Assembly: GCA_937982505.1 (NCBI GenBank)
Contig: CALJLV010000077.1
Coordinates: forward strand, 1 to 54,754
Direction of reading: 5' to 3'
Origin: an uncultured Desulfobacteraceae bacterium
Lineage (GTDB): Bacteria > Desulfobacterota > Desulfobacteria > Desulfobacterales > UBA2174
DNA: 54,754 nucleotides
Part shown: piece by piece, positions 1 to 8,071 of the stretch
Layout: each line of letters opens with the position of its first letter
Numbering within the stretch: position 1 is the stretch's first letter
Notes under the pieces: model-generated
Told to the model about the DNA's origin: nothing
The model's database searches: none
What the model saw: the letters and a program-made list of their open reading frames with translations, nothing else
Program-made: the position numbers and the translations under genes

Positions 1-45
1 GATTGACTGACGTGACTGGAGTTCAGACGTGTGCTCTTCCGATCT
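1..45. other. Illumina adapter read-through at contig end
   Basis: Positions 12-45 match, base for base, the 34-base TruSeq read-2 adapter, which starts GTGACTGGAGTTC and ends GCTCTTCCGATCT. Positions 1-11 fit the end of the P7 oligo (GAT) followed by an 8-base index. This is library sequence, not genome; biological sequence starts at 46. The gene running off this edge is therefore truncated by assembly, not by evolution. Confidence 0.97.
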
Positions 46-321
46 GGAGGGCGAGATCAGATCGGCCATCAGGCAGGCCACCAGATTGGTCTCGTCGCTG
101 TTGGTGACCGCCAGCAGAATCTCGGCGCCCCGGATGCCGGCCTCTTCGAGGGTGATCGGGCTCGAGCCGGAGCCGACCATGACCTGGACGTCGATGTGAT
201 CCGATACCCGCCGGGTGGCTTCGGGCTTGGCGTCGATCACCACGACATCCTTTTCTTCCCCGGCCAGATGGCTGGCGATGTGGAACCCCACCTCACCGGC
301 ACCCACGATGATGATCTTCAC
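46..321 (-). CDS. trkA: TrkA-type potassium uptake regulator, N-terminal fragment
   Basis: This is the N-terminal part of a TrkA/KtrA-like peripheral regulator that binds NAD(H) and gates a Trk/Ktr potassium channel. The readable 92 residues are a Rossmann RCK domain. They start VKIIIVGAGEVGFHIA, with the GxGxxG dinucleotide loop, and a later stretch LLAVTNSDETNLVAC matches the family TxSDExN region. The start is GTG at 321, preceded by a G-rich SD. The frame is open up to the adapter junction at 46, so the rest of the roughly 450-residue protein is missing from the contig. The partner channel TrkH is not visible. Family assignment is firm; TrkA versus another RCK protein is less certain. Confidence 0.85.
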
Positions 322-438
322 CCTCAGATCCCCCCGAAAATGGCTCGTTCCTGGCGAAGTCGGCGCCGCCAGCCTTACTAGAGTCCAAAGGGCGTGTCAA
401 ACAGGGGCAGCGCGGAATTCATTCGCCGAAGATCAGGT

Positions 439-459
439 GGCGCGCCGGGCCGGCGCGCC
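439..459 (-). terminator. GC hairpin after bioN
   Basis: GGCGCGCC (439-446), loop GGGCC, GGCGCGCC (452-459) form a perfect 8-bp stem immediately after the bioN stop codon. No T-run follows on the minus strand, so it may be an mRNA 3' end stabiliser or a weak terminator. Confidence 0.4.
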
Positions 460-462
460 CCT

Positions 463-1218
463 TTACAGCAGAACCGCCGCCAGGGTCACCAGCCCAATGG
501 CGCCCAGGCAGGCCATGTCCACGGAGGTGGCGGCCAGGGGGGGATCGATCCGGGCCTCGTTGTAGCATCGTGCCGCCATGGCCGAAGTCAGACGGTCGGC
601 CCGCAGCAGGGTGCGGCGCATCAGGGCGCTGGCGAACAGGGCCAGACGCCGCACCGGGTTGCCGCAGGCCTCGGCGCCCCGGGCCCGTTGGGCTTCCCGA
701 ACGGCGCCGGCTTGGTTGAGGATCTCGGGGATAAAGCGCACCACCAGGCCCATCATGGTGGCCACACGGCGCGCCGGGATCAGGGGCAGAGGCCCGAGGA
801 TCCAGGCCACCGCGGCACGCACGGCCCAGGGGCGGGTCGAAACGGTGAGCAGAACCCCGCCCAGGACCACCACCAGAATCCGCCAGGCGAAAAGCAGGCC
901 CTCCATGGCCCCCTGGCGGCTCAGCGCCAAGGGGCCGAGGCCCAACAGCGGTTCTCCGGATACCGACAAGGCCCTCACCACGGCCGCCAGCCCCAGCATG
1001 ACGGCGAGGAGCCGGGTGGCATGCAGCACCCCCCCCGTATCCAGGCGCACATCACGTATCCCGAGCGCCACTAGGACCGACATCAGAGCCAGTCCCGGCG
1101 CGCCGGCCGCGCCGGCGGCGATACCCACCATCGCCAGGGCGGCCATCTTGACGCGCGCGTCCATGCGATGCAGGCGGCCAGTTCCGGGACGAAAGCCGAT
1201 GGGATTCAACTCAGCCAT
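463..1218 (-). CDS. bioN: ECF transporter T component for biotin (BioN/EcfT)
   Basis: Membrane coupling protein (251 aa) of an energy-coupling-factor importer. It links the substrate-binding subunit BioY to the ATPase BioM. Several hydrophobic segments are visible (about residues 24-55, 65-85 and 105-130), then the cytoplasmic coupling region with an Ala-Arg-Gly motif (QRARGAEA) and a second Ala-Arg motif (MAARCYNEA) that contact the ATPase. The start overlaps the end of bioM by 13 bp, implying translational coupling. Being last in the birA-bioY-bioM-bioN run, its substrate is almost certainly biotin; sequence alone would allow cobalt, as in CbiQ. Confidence 0.88.
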   Translation of the reverse strand: MAELNPIGFRPGTGRLHRMDARVKMAALAMVGIAAGAAGAPGLALMSVLVALGIRDVRLDTGGVLHATRLLAVMLGLAAVVRALSVSGEPLLGLGPLALSRQGAMEGLLFAWRILVVVLGGVLLTVSTRPWAVRAAVAWILGPLPLIPARRVATMMGLVVRFIPEILNQAGAVREAQRARGAEACGNPVRRLALFASALMRRTLLRADRLTSAMAARCYNEARIDPPLAATSVDMACLGAIGLVTLAAVLL

Positions 1219-1955
1219 GATTCGAGCCCCCGGCCCAGGCGCACCGTGCAGGGCCGGCGCACCCCGTAGCGTTCGACATCCTCCAGAAGATCGAGAGGCG
1301 GCCCGTCGCCCGCCAGCCGGCCCCGGGCCAGAACCACCAGGCGCTGGGCGTGGGCCACCACCTTTTCCAGATCGTGGGTGGTGACGATGAGGGTCTTTCC
1401 GGCGGCGTGAAGGGCCAGCATGCGTCGCAGAACCGATTGGGTGCCGGGAAAATCGAGGTTGGAAAAAGGCTCGTCAAAAGCGATAATCATGGGTTCCATG
1501 GCCAGAATCCCGGCGATGGCCAGCCGGCGCTTCTGGCCGCCGGAAAGCAGGTGGGGCGGCAGTTCGCGCACCGCCGAAAGGTTCATTGCCTCCAGGGCCG
1601 CCGCCACCCGGGCCTGGAGGGCTTGGCCGGTGAGACCCAGGTTTTCCGGGCCGAAGGCCACATCGTCGGCCACGGTTTCACCCACGATCTGGGTGTCCAC
1701 GTCCTGGAACACCATCCCCACGCGGCGCCGGGCCCGGGCCGGGTCCCGGACCACATCCACCCCGTCGACGCGCACCGCCCCCGACGTGGGCCGCAGCAGT
1801 CCGTTGAGATGCCGCAAGAGGGTGGTCTTGCCCGAACCGTTGGCTCCGGCGATCACCACGAAGGCGCCGGCCGCGATGCGAAGCTGGATCCCGTCCAGGC
1901 CCAGGGTGCCGTCGGGGAAGCGGTGGCTCAGGTTGTCGATTTCGATCAGGGCCAT
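1206..1955 (-). CDS. bioM: ECF transporter ATPase for biotin (BioM/EcfA)
   Basis: Cytoplasmic ABC ATPase (249 aa) powering biotin uptake with BioN and BioY. Seen in order: Walker A GANGSGKTT, Q-loop region VFQDVDTQI, signature LSGGQKRR, Walker B with catalytic Glu in IIAFDEPFSNLD, and switch His in VTTHDLE. The length suits a single-domain EcfA, so it probably acts as a homodimer, since no second ATPase gene is adjacent. It lies 43 bp after bioY and overlaps bioN. SD complementarity before the ATG at 1955 is weak, which fits coupling to bioY translation. Confidence 0.92.
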   Translation of the reverse strand: MALIEIDNLSHRFPDGTLGLDGIQLRIAAGAFVVIAGANGSGKTTLLRHLNGLLRPTSGAVRVDGVDVVRDPARARRRVGMVFQDVDTQIVGETVADDVAFGPENLGLTGQALQARVAAALEAMNLSAVRELPPHLLSGGQKRRLAIAGILAMEPMIIAFDEPFSNLDFPGTQSVLRRMLALHAAGKTLIVTTHDLEKVVAHAQRLVVLARGRLAGDGPPLDLLEDVERYGVRRPCTVRLGRGLESWLS

Positions 1956-1998
1956 GGGTTGTCAGCAAGTTACGCCTTGAAACTTCAAACCGGGCCGA

Positions 1999-2646
1999 TC
2001 AGACCGAGGCCCCGGTACCTTTTCCCAGCTTCCAGTTTTCGGTTTCCGGCTTCCCCTCGGCGCCCTCCACGATGGGTCTCAAGGTCCTGGCGATGGGCAG
2101 CGCCGCGGCGATCTTGACCGCGTCACCAGGCAAAAAAGGGAGCATGCCCAGGGCCAGTGCCTTGGACCACGGCAAGGCGGTGACGGTCTTGAGCCAGGCC
2201 ACCCCGAACAGGTAGACGATGGCGGTTCCCGCCACCAGGGCGGCAACCATCAGGGCCGGGCCTGCGCGCCGTCGCCGGACCGTCCAGCTGACCACCAGCA
2301 CGGCCGGCAGATACCCCACGAGGTAGCCACCGGTGGGTCCGAAAAAACGCCCGATCCCTCCCGTGGCGCCGGCAAAGACCGGCAACCCCAGAGCCCCGGC
2401 CAGCAGATAGACCCCCACGGCCCCCAGGGCCCAGCGCGGCGCCAGCAGCAGCCCGCTGAGCATCACGAAGAGGCTTTGCAGCGCGATGGGCACCGGTCCG
2501 ATGGGAATCACCAGGTAGGCCCCCACGGCAATGAGCGCCGCCATCAGGGCTGCCACCACGGTCATGCGCAGACTCTGGGCCGTGTCCGTGTCCTGCAAGG
2601 CGCCATCGCTGGTCGGGCACCCCGGAGTGGCCTCCAGATGTGTCAT
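1999..2646 (-). CDS. bioY: Biotin transporter substrate-binding subunit BioY
   Basis: Integral membrane S-component (215 aa) that binds biotin. The BioY hallmarks are GPVPIALQ in the second helix and GLPVFAGATGGIG followed by PTGGYLVGY. About six hydrophobic helices are predicted between residues 27 and 195. The N-terminal tail (about 25 residues) and the hydrophilic C-terminal tail are longer than in many BioY proteins. The start ATG at 2646 follows a good SD (GAAGGGAGAG). The 59-bp gap to birA is AT-rich, with an ATTTA/TAAAT inverted repeat, but no second clear BirA box. Context makes biotin import certain in practice. Confidence 0.95.
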   Translation of the reverse strand: MTHLEATPGCPTSDGALQDTDTAQSLRMTVVAALMAALIAVGAYLVIPIGPVPIALQSLFVMLSGLLLAPRWALGAVGVYLLAGALGLPVFAGATGGIGRFFGPTGGYLVGYLPAVLVVSWTVRRRRAGPALMVAALVAGTAIVYLFGVAWLKTVTALPWSKALALGMLPFLPGDAVKIAAALPIARTLRPIVEGAEGKPETENWKLGKGTGASV

Positions 2647-2705
2647 TTCAACTCTCCCTTCAATTTAATTTACCACGATAAATGCTCGTTTTTTGAACAA
2701 AGCCG

Positions 2706-3626
2706 TTAAACCAGGAAGCAGTCCCCGTAGATGACCCGACGCCGCTGCCCGGTGTCCAGTTCCAGGATCAGGGCCCCGCTGTCGTCCACATCCAGCGCCA
2801 TCCCCTCCAGCCTTTCACGGGCCGTGACGACGCGCACGCGCCGGTCGAGGGTGACGGCAAAACCGCGCCACTCGGCCACCGCTTCGTCCAGGCGGCGGCC
2901 GCTGACCCGCGCTTCCAGATGTTCCAGAAAATCGGCCAGCAGATTGCGCCGTGAAACCGACCGGCCGAGAACCTGACGCAGGGAAACGGCGCCGGTTTCC
3001 ACCGCCGGCGGGGTGTTGTTGGCGTTGAGGCCCATGCCGACGTTGACGAAGCTCACCTCATCGCCCTCGGCCTCCATCTCGGCCAGCAGCCCGCAAACCT
3101 TTCGGCCGTCGATGAGCAGATCGTTGGGCCACTTGACCCGGGCATCGACCCCGTAGCGGCGCTTCAAGACCCGGGCCAGCACCGTCGAAGCGGCGAAGTT
3201 GACCCGGAAGCAGAGCTGTGGCGGCAGTGCCGGGCGCAGCACGACGGTGAAATAGATCCCGCCGCAATCCGACACCCAGGTGCGCTGGAGCCGGCCCCGG
3301 CCCCGGGTCTGGCGTTCGGCGACCACCACGGTGAACGCCTCGCAGCCCTTGCGGGCCATCTGGCGTGCCACGTCCATGGTGGACGGCAGTTCCGCGTAAT
3401 GGTGAATCCGCGTCTCCCAGCCGGGAAACTCCCAGGGATAGAGGATGTCCGGGGCCTCCAAAAGTCGGTACCCCCTGGGGGTCGATTCGATCTGATAGCC
3501 AAGGGATTGCAGCTTCTGCAGGTGCTTCCAGATCGACACCCGCGATACGCCCAGCTGCCCGCTGAGGACTTCCCCCGAAACCAGATCCTCTGCGTCGCGC
3601 AGGATCCGCAGGATCTGTCCTTTCAT
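2706..3626 (-). CDS. birA: Bifunctional biotin-protein ligase / biotin operon repressor BirA
   Basis: Class II BirA (306 aa). It makes biotinyl-5'-AMP, transfers biotin to the carboxylase carrier protein, and as the holo-dimer represses biotin genes. The N-terminal winged helix (about 1-58, core SRVSIWKHLQKL) binds DNA. The ligase domain shows the adenylate loop GRGRLQRTW (109-117) and KWPNDLLIDG; the C-terminal SH3-like domain follows. It heads the biotin uptake operon, 59 bp before bioY. A BirA-type operator lies 10 bp upstream of its ATG and overlaps the SD (AGAGGT), so the operon is predicted to be autorepressed when biotin is plentiful. Confidence 0.96.
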   Translation of the reverse strand: MKGQILRILRDAEDLVSGEVLSGQLGVSRVSIWKHLQKLQSLGYQIESTPRGYRLLEAPDILYPWEFPGWETRIHHYAELPSTMDVARQMARKGCEAFTVVVAERQTRGRGRLQRTWVSDCGGIYFTVVLRPALPPQLCFRVNFAASTVLARVLKRRYGVDARVKWPNDLLIDGRKVCGLLAEMEAEGDEVSFVNVGMGLNANNTPPAVETGAVSLRQVLGRSVSRRNLLADFLEHLEARVSGRRLDEAVAEWRGFAVTLDRRVRVVTARERLEGMALDVDDSGALILELDTGQRRRVIYGDCFLV

Positions 3627-3635
3627 CTGGACCTC

Positions 3636-3667
3636 TCGTTAACCTTCATAAGGCGCTTGGTTAACTT
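3636..3667 (-). promoter_or_regulatory. BirA operator of the biotin uptake operon
   Basis: TCGTTAACC (3636-3644), 14-nt spacer, GGTTAACTT (3659-3667) is a near-perfect inverted repeat. It matches the published bacterial BirA box, TTGTTAACC-N14/15-GGTTAACAA, at almost every position. On the minus strand a TTGACA -35 element lies at 3681-3686, so the -10 region and start site would fall inside the distal half-site, and the proximal half-site abuts the birA SD. Repression by blocking RNA polymerase is inferred. Confidence 0.88.
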
Positions 3668-3780
3668 AATTCGGAACGCCTGTCAACGCCTGGGCCCAAT
3701 TGACTGTTGACTTTGGGTCCGTTCATGCCGCAAGAGATACGCACCGCCCTGGAAAAACGCCCGTCGCGAAAGGAGTTCCC

Positions 3781-5079
3781 ATGTCCCCGCTGAAAACCAC
3801 CATACACCGGGCCAAGGCCGCCTCCCTGGAGCTGGCGGCGGTTGCAGGACCGGTCAAGAACGCCGCCTTGCACCGCATGGTCCAGGAACTTTCCGGGGCG
3901 GCGGCGCGCATCCAAAGCGCCAACCGGGCGGACCTGGAGGCCGCCGCCGCAGAAGGACTGGCCGCCCCCTTGGTCAAGCGCCTGCACTTTGACAGCGCCA
4001 AGCTCAGGGAGGCCTGCGACGGGCTGACGGCCCTGGCGGCGCTGCCCGATCCGGTGGGGCGGACCCTGCGGGCCGTGGAACTGGACCGGGGATTGGAGCT
4101 GTACCAGGTCACCTGCCCTCTGGGGGTAGTGGGGGTGATCTTCGAATCCCGGCCCGACGCCCTGATACAGATCGCGGCCCTGTGCCTCAAAAGCGGCAAC
4201 GCGGCCCTGCTCAAGGGGGGACGGGAAGCGGCGGCCACCAACCGGGTCCTGGCCGACGTCATCGCCGCCGCCACGGCCAGTGCCGGCCTGCCCTGGGGAT
4301 GGATGGCGCTGCTGGAAAGCCGCCAGGAGGTGGCTGCCATCCTGGACTGCGACCAGGACATCGATCTGATCATTCCCCGGGGCAGCAACGCCTTCGTGCG
4401 CCAGATCATGCAAAACACCCGGATTCCGGTGATGGGCCACGCCGACGGAATCTGCCATGTCTACATCGACCGGGCCGCCGATACGGCCATGGCCATCGAA
4501 GTCGCCGTGGACAGCAAGGTTCAGTACGTGGCGGTCTGCAACGCGGCCGAAACCCTTCTGGTGCACCGCCGCATCGCCCCGGACCTGCTCCCCCCCCTGG
4601 CCGCGGCGCTGGCGGACCACGGGGTGGAAATCCGCGGCTGCGAACGCACCGCCGCGCTGGTCCAGGTCGTGCCAGCCACCGAAGTCGACTGGCGCACCGA
4701 ATACCTCGACCGCATCGTCTCGATCCGGGTGGTGGACAGCCTGGAGGCGGCCGTCGGGCACATCAACCGTTACGGCTCGGGTCACACCGAGGTGATCGTC
4801 ACCGGCGACGGGGAACGGGCCCGGCGATTCATGGCCCGGGTGGACGCGGCCGACGTCTTCGTGAACTGTTCGACCCGTTTCGCCGACGGATTCCGCTTCG
4901 GCCTGGGCGCCGAGGTGGGCATCAGTACGCAGAAGCTCCATGCCCGGGGCCCGGTGGGTCTGGACGGGCTGGTAACTTACAAGTGGCACCTGCTGGGCAG
5001 CGGTCAGAAGGTGGCCGACTACTGCGGCCCCCAGGCGCGCCCCTTCACCCACCGGCGCCTGGACACCCCCTACGCATAG
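3781..5079 (+). CDS. proA: Gamma-glutamyl phosphate reductase
   Basis: Second enzyme of proline synthesis (432 aa): NADPH-dependent reduction of gamma-glutamyl phosphate to glutamate semialdehyde. The aldehyde-dehydrogenase-fold features are PLGVVGVIFESRPDA (113-127) in the nucleotide-binding region and the catalytic Cys253 in YVAVCNAAETLLVH. The ATG at 3781 follows AAAGGAG at good spacing; a longer frame back to a TTG at 3700 lacks support. The length is slightly above the usual 415-420. proB starts 8 bp downstream, so the two form an operon in the order proA-proB, the reverse of Escherichia coli. It is divergent from birA. Confidence 0.97.
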   Translation: MSPLKTTIHRAKAASLELAAVAGPVKNAALHRMVQELSGAAARIQSANRADLEAAAAEGLAAPLVKRLHFDSAKLREACDGLTALAALPDPVGRTLRAVELDRGLELYQVTCPLGVVGVIFESRPDALIQIAALCLKSGNAALLKGGREAAATNRVLADVIAAATASAGLPWGWMALLESRQEVAAILDCDQDIDLIIPRGSNAFVRQIMQNTRIPVMGHADGICHVYIDRAADTAMAIEVAVDSKVQYVAVCNAAETLLVHRRIAPDLLPPLAAALADHGVEIRGCERTAALVQVVPATEVDWRTEYLDRIVSIRVVDSLEAAVGHINRYGSGHTEVIVTGDGERARRFMARVDAADVFVNCSTRFADGFRFGLGAEVGISTQKLHARGPVGLDGLVTYKWHLLGSGQKVADYCGPQARPFTHRRLDTPYA

Positions 5080-5087
5080 GAAGACAG

Positions 5088-6233
5088 ATGGACAGCCATC
5101 AGCGCAGACAACTCTTTTGCGGTGTCAAACGCATGGTCCTCAAGGTGGGCAGCGGGGTCTTGACCCGCCGCAGCGGATTGAACCTGAACCTCATCGACGA
5201 TCTGGCGGCCGACATCTGCCAGCTGCGCCGCCGGGGAATCGAAGTGATCCTGGTCTCCTCGGGGGCCATCGCCGCCGGGCTGCGCAAAATCGGTCTCAAC
5301 CGGCGCCCGGCGGCCGTCTCCCAGATGCAGGCGCTGGCCGCCATGGGCCAGAGCCGGCTCATCATGGCCTACGAGGAGGCCTTCGCGCGCTACGGAGAAA
5401 AGGTGGCCCAGGTGCTGCTCACCCGTGACGATCTGACCCACCGGCGCCGTTATCTCAACGCCCGCAACACCCTGCTGACCCTCCTGGCCTGGAAGGTGAC
5501 GCCCATCATCAACGAAAACGACACGGTGAGCGCCGATGAGATCAAGTTCGGCGACAACGACAACCTCAGCGCCATGGTGGTCAGCCTCGCCGGGGCCGAA
5601 CTGCTGGTGAACCTGACCAACATCGACGGCCTTTACGACCAGGATCCGCGCCAGCACCCCGAGGCCCGGCGCATCGAGGTGGTGGACCGGGTGGACCGGC
5701 GCATCCAGCAGTACGCCAGCACCATTCCGGGGTTTCTGGGCACCGGCGGGATGGCCAGCAAAATCGCCGCGGCGCGCAAGGCAGCCCTGGGCGGGGTGCC
5801 CACGGTCGTCGCCAACGGTTTGGCCCCCGAGGTGATCCGGGACATCTTTGCCGGCAAATCGGTGGGCACCCTCTTTCTGCCCGAGGCGACCCATCTGAGC
5901 CGCAAGAAACAGTGGATCGCCTTTACCAAGGCCACCAAGGGGACCCTGGTGGTGGATGCCGGGGCCCGCAGGGCCCTTTGCGAAAACGGCAAAAGTCTGC
6001 TGCCCAGCGGGATCCGCCAGGTGGCCGGGCGTTTCGCGGTGGGCAATGCCGTCACCGTGGAAGGCGAAAACGGAGAGCGTCTGGGCATCGGCCTGGTCAA
6101 CTACGGCTCCGAGGCCTTAAAAAAAATCGCCGGGGCCAAGAGCCACCAGATCGAGGCCCTGCTCGGCTACCGCCACGACGACGAGGCCATCCACCGGGAC
6201 AATTTCGTGCCGGCGGCCGAACTGGAGCATTGA
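5088..6233 (+). CDS. proB: Glutamate 5-kinase
   Basis: First, feedback-controlled enzyme of proline synthesis (381 aa): ATP-dependent phosphorylation of glutamate. The amino-acid kinase domain carries LKVGSGVL near the N-terminus, VSSGAIAAG, INENDTVS and LGTGGMASK. A C-terminal PUA domain follows (about 285-370, core KGTLVVDAGAR). The ATG at 5088 is preceded by AGGAAG just after the proA stop, which supports translational coupling. The start is set there because the upstream frame only shadows proA. The gene ends 36 bp from the convergent sulfate-activation gene, with no obvious terminator between them. Confidence 0.97.
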   Translation: MDSHQRRQLFCGVKRMVLKVGSGVLTRRSGLNLNLIDDLAADICQLRRRGIEVILVSSGAIAAGLRKIGLNRRPAAVSQMQALAAMGQSRLIMAYEEAFARYGEKVAQVLLTRDDLTHRRRYLNARNTLLTLLAWKVTPIINENDTVSADEIKFGDNDNLSAMVVSLAGAELLVNLTNIDGLYDQDPRQHPEARRIEVVDRVDRRIQQYASTIPGFLGTGGMASKIAAARKAALGGVPTVVANGLAPEVIRDIFAGKSVGTLFLPEATHLSRKKQWIAFTKATKGTLVVDAGARRALCENGKSLLPSGIRQVAGRFAVGNAVTVEGENGERLGIGLVNYGSEALKKIAGAKSHQIEALLGYRHDDEAIHRDNFVPAAELEH

Positions 6234-6269
6234 GCGGCACGGGACGCGGACCCGGCGCCTGGGGAAAAT

Positions 6270-7988
6270 TCAGATGTAACCGCGCTGGCCCAGGTAGAGC
6301 AGCACCTCCTGGGCCGCTTCGTCCGGGGTCAGCCCCTGCGTGTCGACGCGCAGTTCCGGCGCCTCGGGCACCTCGTAGGGATCGTCCACCCCGGTAAATC
6401 CCCGAATCAGACCGGCACGGGCCTTGGCGTACATCCCCTTGCGGTCGCGCCGTTCGCAGACCTCCAGGGCCGTGCTCACGTGAACTTCGATAAAGCCGCC
6501 GTACCCCTCGATCATGCGGCGGATCTCGCTTCGGGTGGCCGCGTAGGGGGCGATGGGGGCGCAGATGGCGATTCCCCGGTTCTTGGTGATCTCCGAGGCC
6601 ACGAACCCGATGCGCCGCACGTTGACGTCCCGGTGTTCCTTGGAAAAACTCAATTCACTGGACAGGTGATGGCGCACGATATCCCCATCGAGGAGGGTCA
6701 CCGGCCGATCGCCGATTTCCAGAAAACGCGAGCAGAGCACTTTGGCGATGGTCGACTTGCCCGCTCCGCTCAACCCGGTTAGAAACACGGTAAACCCCTG
6801 GCGCCGCGGCAAAGGCCAGGCCCGCTGCAGTTCGGCCACCACTTCGGGAAATGAAGCCCACTCGGGGATGCGGCGGCCGCTGCGCAGGCGGTCGTGGATC
6901 TGCGAGCCGCTCAGGCGCAGGATCTGGCTCCCCGCAGGAACCTGATCGGCGAAACGGTACACGTCCTCATCGGGCAGGTAGCCCATCTCTTCGAAGCCCA
7001 GCACCTCGATACCCATCTCTCCGGCCATGGCTTCGGCCATTTGGCGGGTCTGGCGGCAGCCGTAAAACGGCCTTCCCTCGCGATCGAGACCTGGACTGCC
7101 GTGGTCGCGGCCCACAATGAAGTGAGTGCATCCGTAGTTCTTGGCGATCAGGGCGTGCAACAACGCGATGCGCGGCCCGGCCTGACGCACGGCCAGGGGC
7201 AGGAGGTTGAGCAGGACCGTTTCGGGGGGATAGCGGCCCAACACCTCTCGGTAGCAGCGCACCCGGGTGTAGTGGTCGATCTCCTCGGGCCGGGTAACGC
7301 CCGCGAAGGGCAGCAGCAGGAGGTTGGCCCGGGCCTTGCGCATGGCGGCCAGGGTCATCTCGAACTGGGCGCGGTGGACCGGGTTGCGCGTGGAAAACGC
7401 CACCACCCGCTGCCATCCGAGACGCTGGTACTGGGCGCGCATCTCGGCCGGGGTGAGACGGATCTGTTTAAAGTCATAGTGAATCGGCAGGCTGATGGCC
7501 TCCAGCGCTCCGCCCAGATAGACGCCGCCAGCCTGACGCCGCAGATAATCGACTCCCGGATGCGCCCGGTCGAAGGTTCCGTAGACGGCCCGGGCCTCCT
7601 GTTCGGGGGCCACCGGCCAGATGTCGGCCAAGTGCAGAACGCCGAGCAAAAATCCTTCCGGATCGCGCAGGGCCACGCGCTGACCCACTTCCAGCCCCCT
7701 GCCCCGGGTCTCGGAAACCTCCAGGCAGATGGGAATCGGCCACAGGGTCCCGTCGGATAGGCGCATCCGGTCGCAGACCGCCGCGTGGTCGGCTTGAACC
7801 ATGAACCCGGTCAGTGGGGAAAAGGCCCCGGTGGCCAGCAGTTCGAAGTCACACATCTGCCGTTCGTTGAGAACGATGTCGACAAGATCCCGGGCGATGT
7901 GCCTCAGCAGGTCGGCCCGCCGGGCATCGACGCGAAGATCCACCAGGGTGCCGCCATGGGGGGCGGGGGAAAAATCGGTTTGGGTCAT
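6270..7988 (-). CDS. Bifunctional ATP sulfurylase / APS kinase (Sat-CysC)
   Basis: Converts sulfate plus ATP to APS and then to PAPS in one 572-aa polypeptide. Residues 1-390 are ATP sulfurylase, with RNPVHRAQ (201-208), GRDHGSPG (293-300) and the linker SGSQIHDRLRSG. Residues 398-572 are APS kinase, with P-loop GLSGAGKS (405-412) and DGD. Oddity: the family RNPxHxxH motif has Gln at 208 where the second His is expected. The chosen ATG (7988) has AAAGG upstream; an in-frame ATG at 8003 is possible. Fused enzymes make PAPS for assimilation or sulfation and are distinct from the stand-alone Sat of dissimilatory sulfate reduction. With galE and glycosyltransferase sequences nearby, polysaccharide sulfation is a reasonable guess. 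Confidence 0.93.
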   Translation of the reverse strand: MTQTDFSPAPHGGTLVDLRVDARRADLLRHIARDLVDIVLNERQMCDFELLATGAFSPLTGFMVQADHAAVCDRMRLSDGTLWPIPICLEVSETRGRGLEVGQRVALRDPEGFLLGVLHLADIWPVAPEQEARAVYGTFDRAHPGVDYLRRQAGGVYLGGALEAISLPIHYDFKQIRLTPAEMRAQYQRLGWQRVVAFSTRNPVHRAQFEMTLAAMRKARANLLLLPFAGVTRPEEIDHYTRVRCYREVLGRYPPETVLLNLLPLAVRQAGPRIALLHALIAKNYGCTHFIVGRDHGSPGLDREGRPFYGCRQTRQMAEAMAGEMGIEVLGFEEMGYLPDEDVYRFADQVPAGSQILRLSGSQIHDRLRSGRRIPEWASFPEVVAELQRAWPLPRRQGFTVFLTGLSGAGKSTIAKVLCSRFLEIGDRPVTLLDGDIVRHHLSSELSFSKEHRDVNVRRIGFVASEITKNRGIAICAPIAPYAATRSEIRRMIEGYGGFIEVHVSTALEVCERRDRKGMYAKARAGLIRGFTGVDDPYEVPEAPELRVDTQGLTPDEAAQEVLLYLGQRGYI

Positions 7989-8071
7989 CAGGGTGCCTTT
8001 CATCGAGGATCCGGCTTCCGGCGTTCGGGGCGGCTTGCAGGGCCGCGGCCCGGCGGGAGGCAGCCCCGGCT

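Noticed and set aside
3661..5052. Long minus-strand open frame opposite proA
   Set aside because: It mirrors the GC-rich third-position pattern of proA, has no recognisable family features and no SD; proA is certain.
6270..7988. Dissimilatory sulfate adenylyltransferase of the sulfate-respiration pathway
   Set aside because: The fused APS kinase makes PAPS; no apr, dsr or qmo genes are nearby, so it is better read as assimilatory or sulfation-related.
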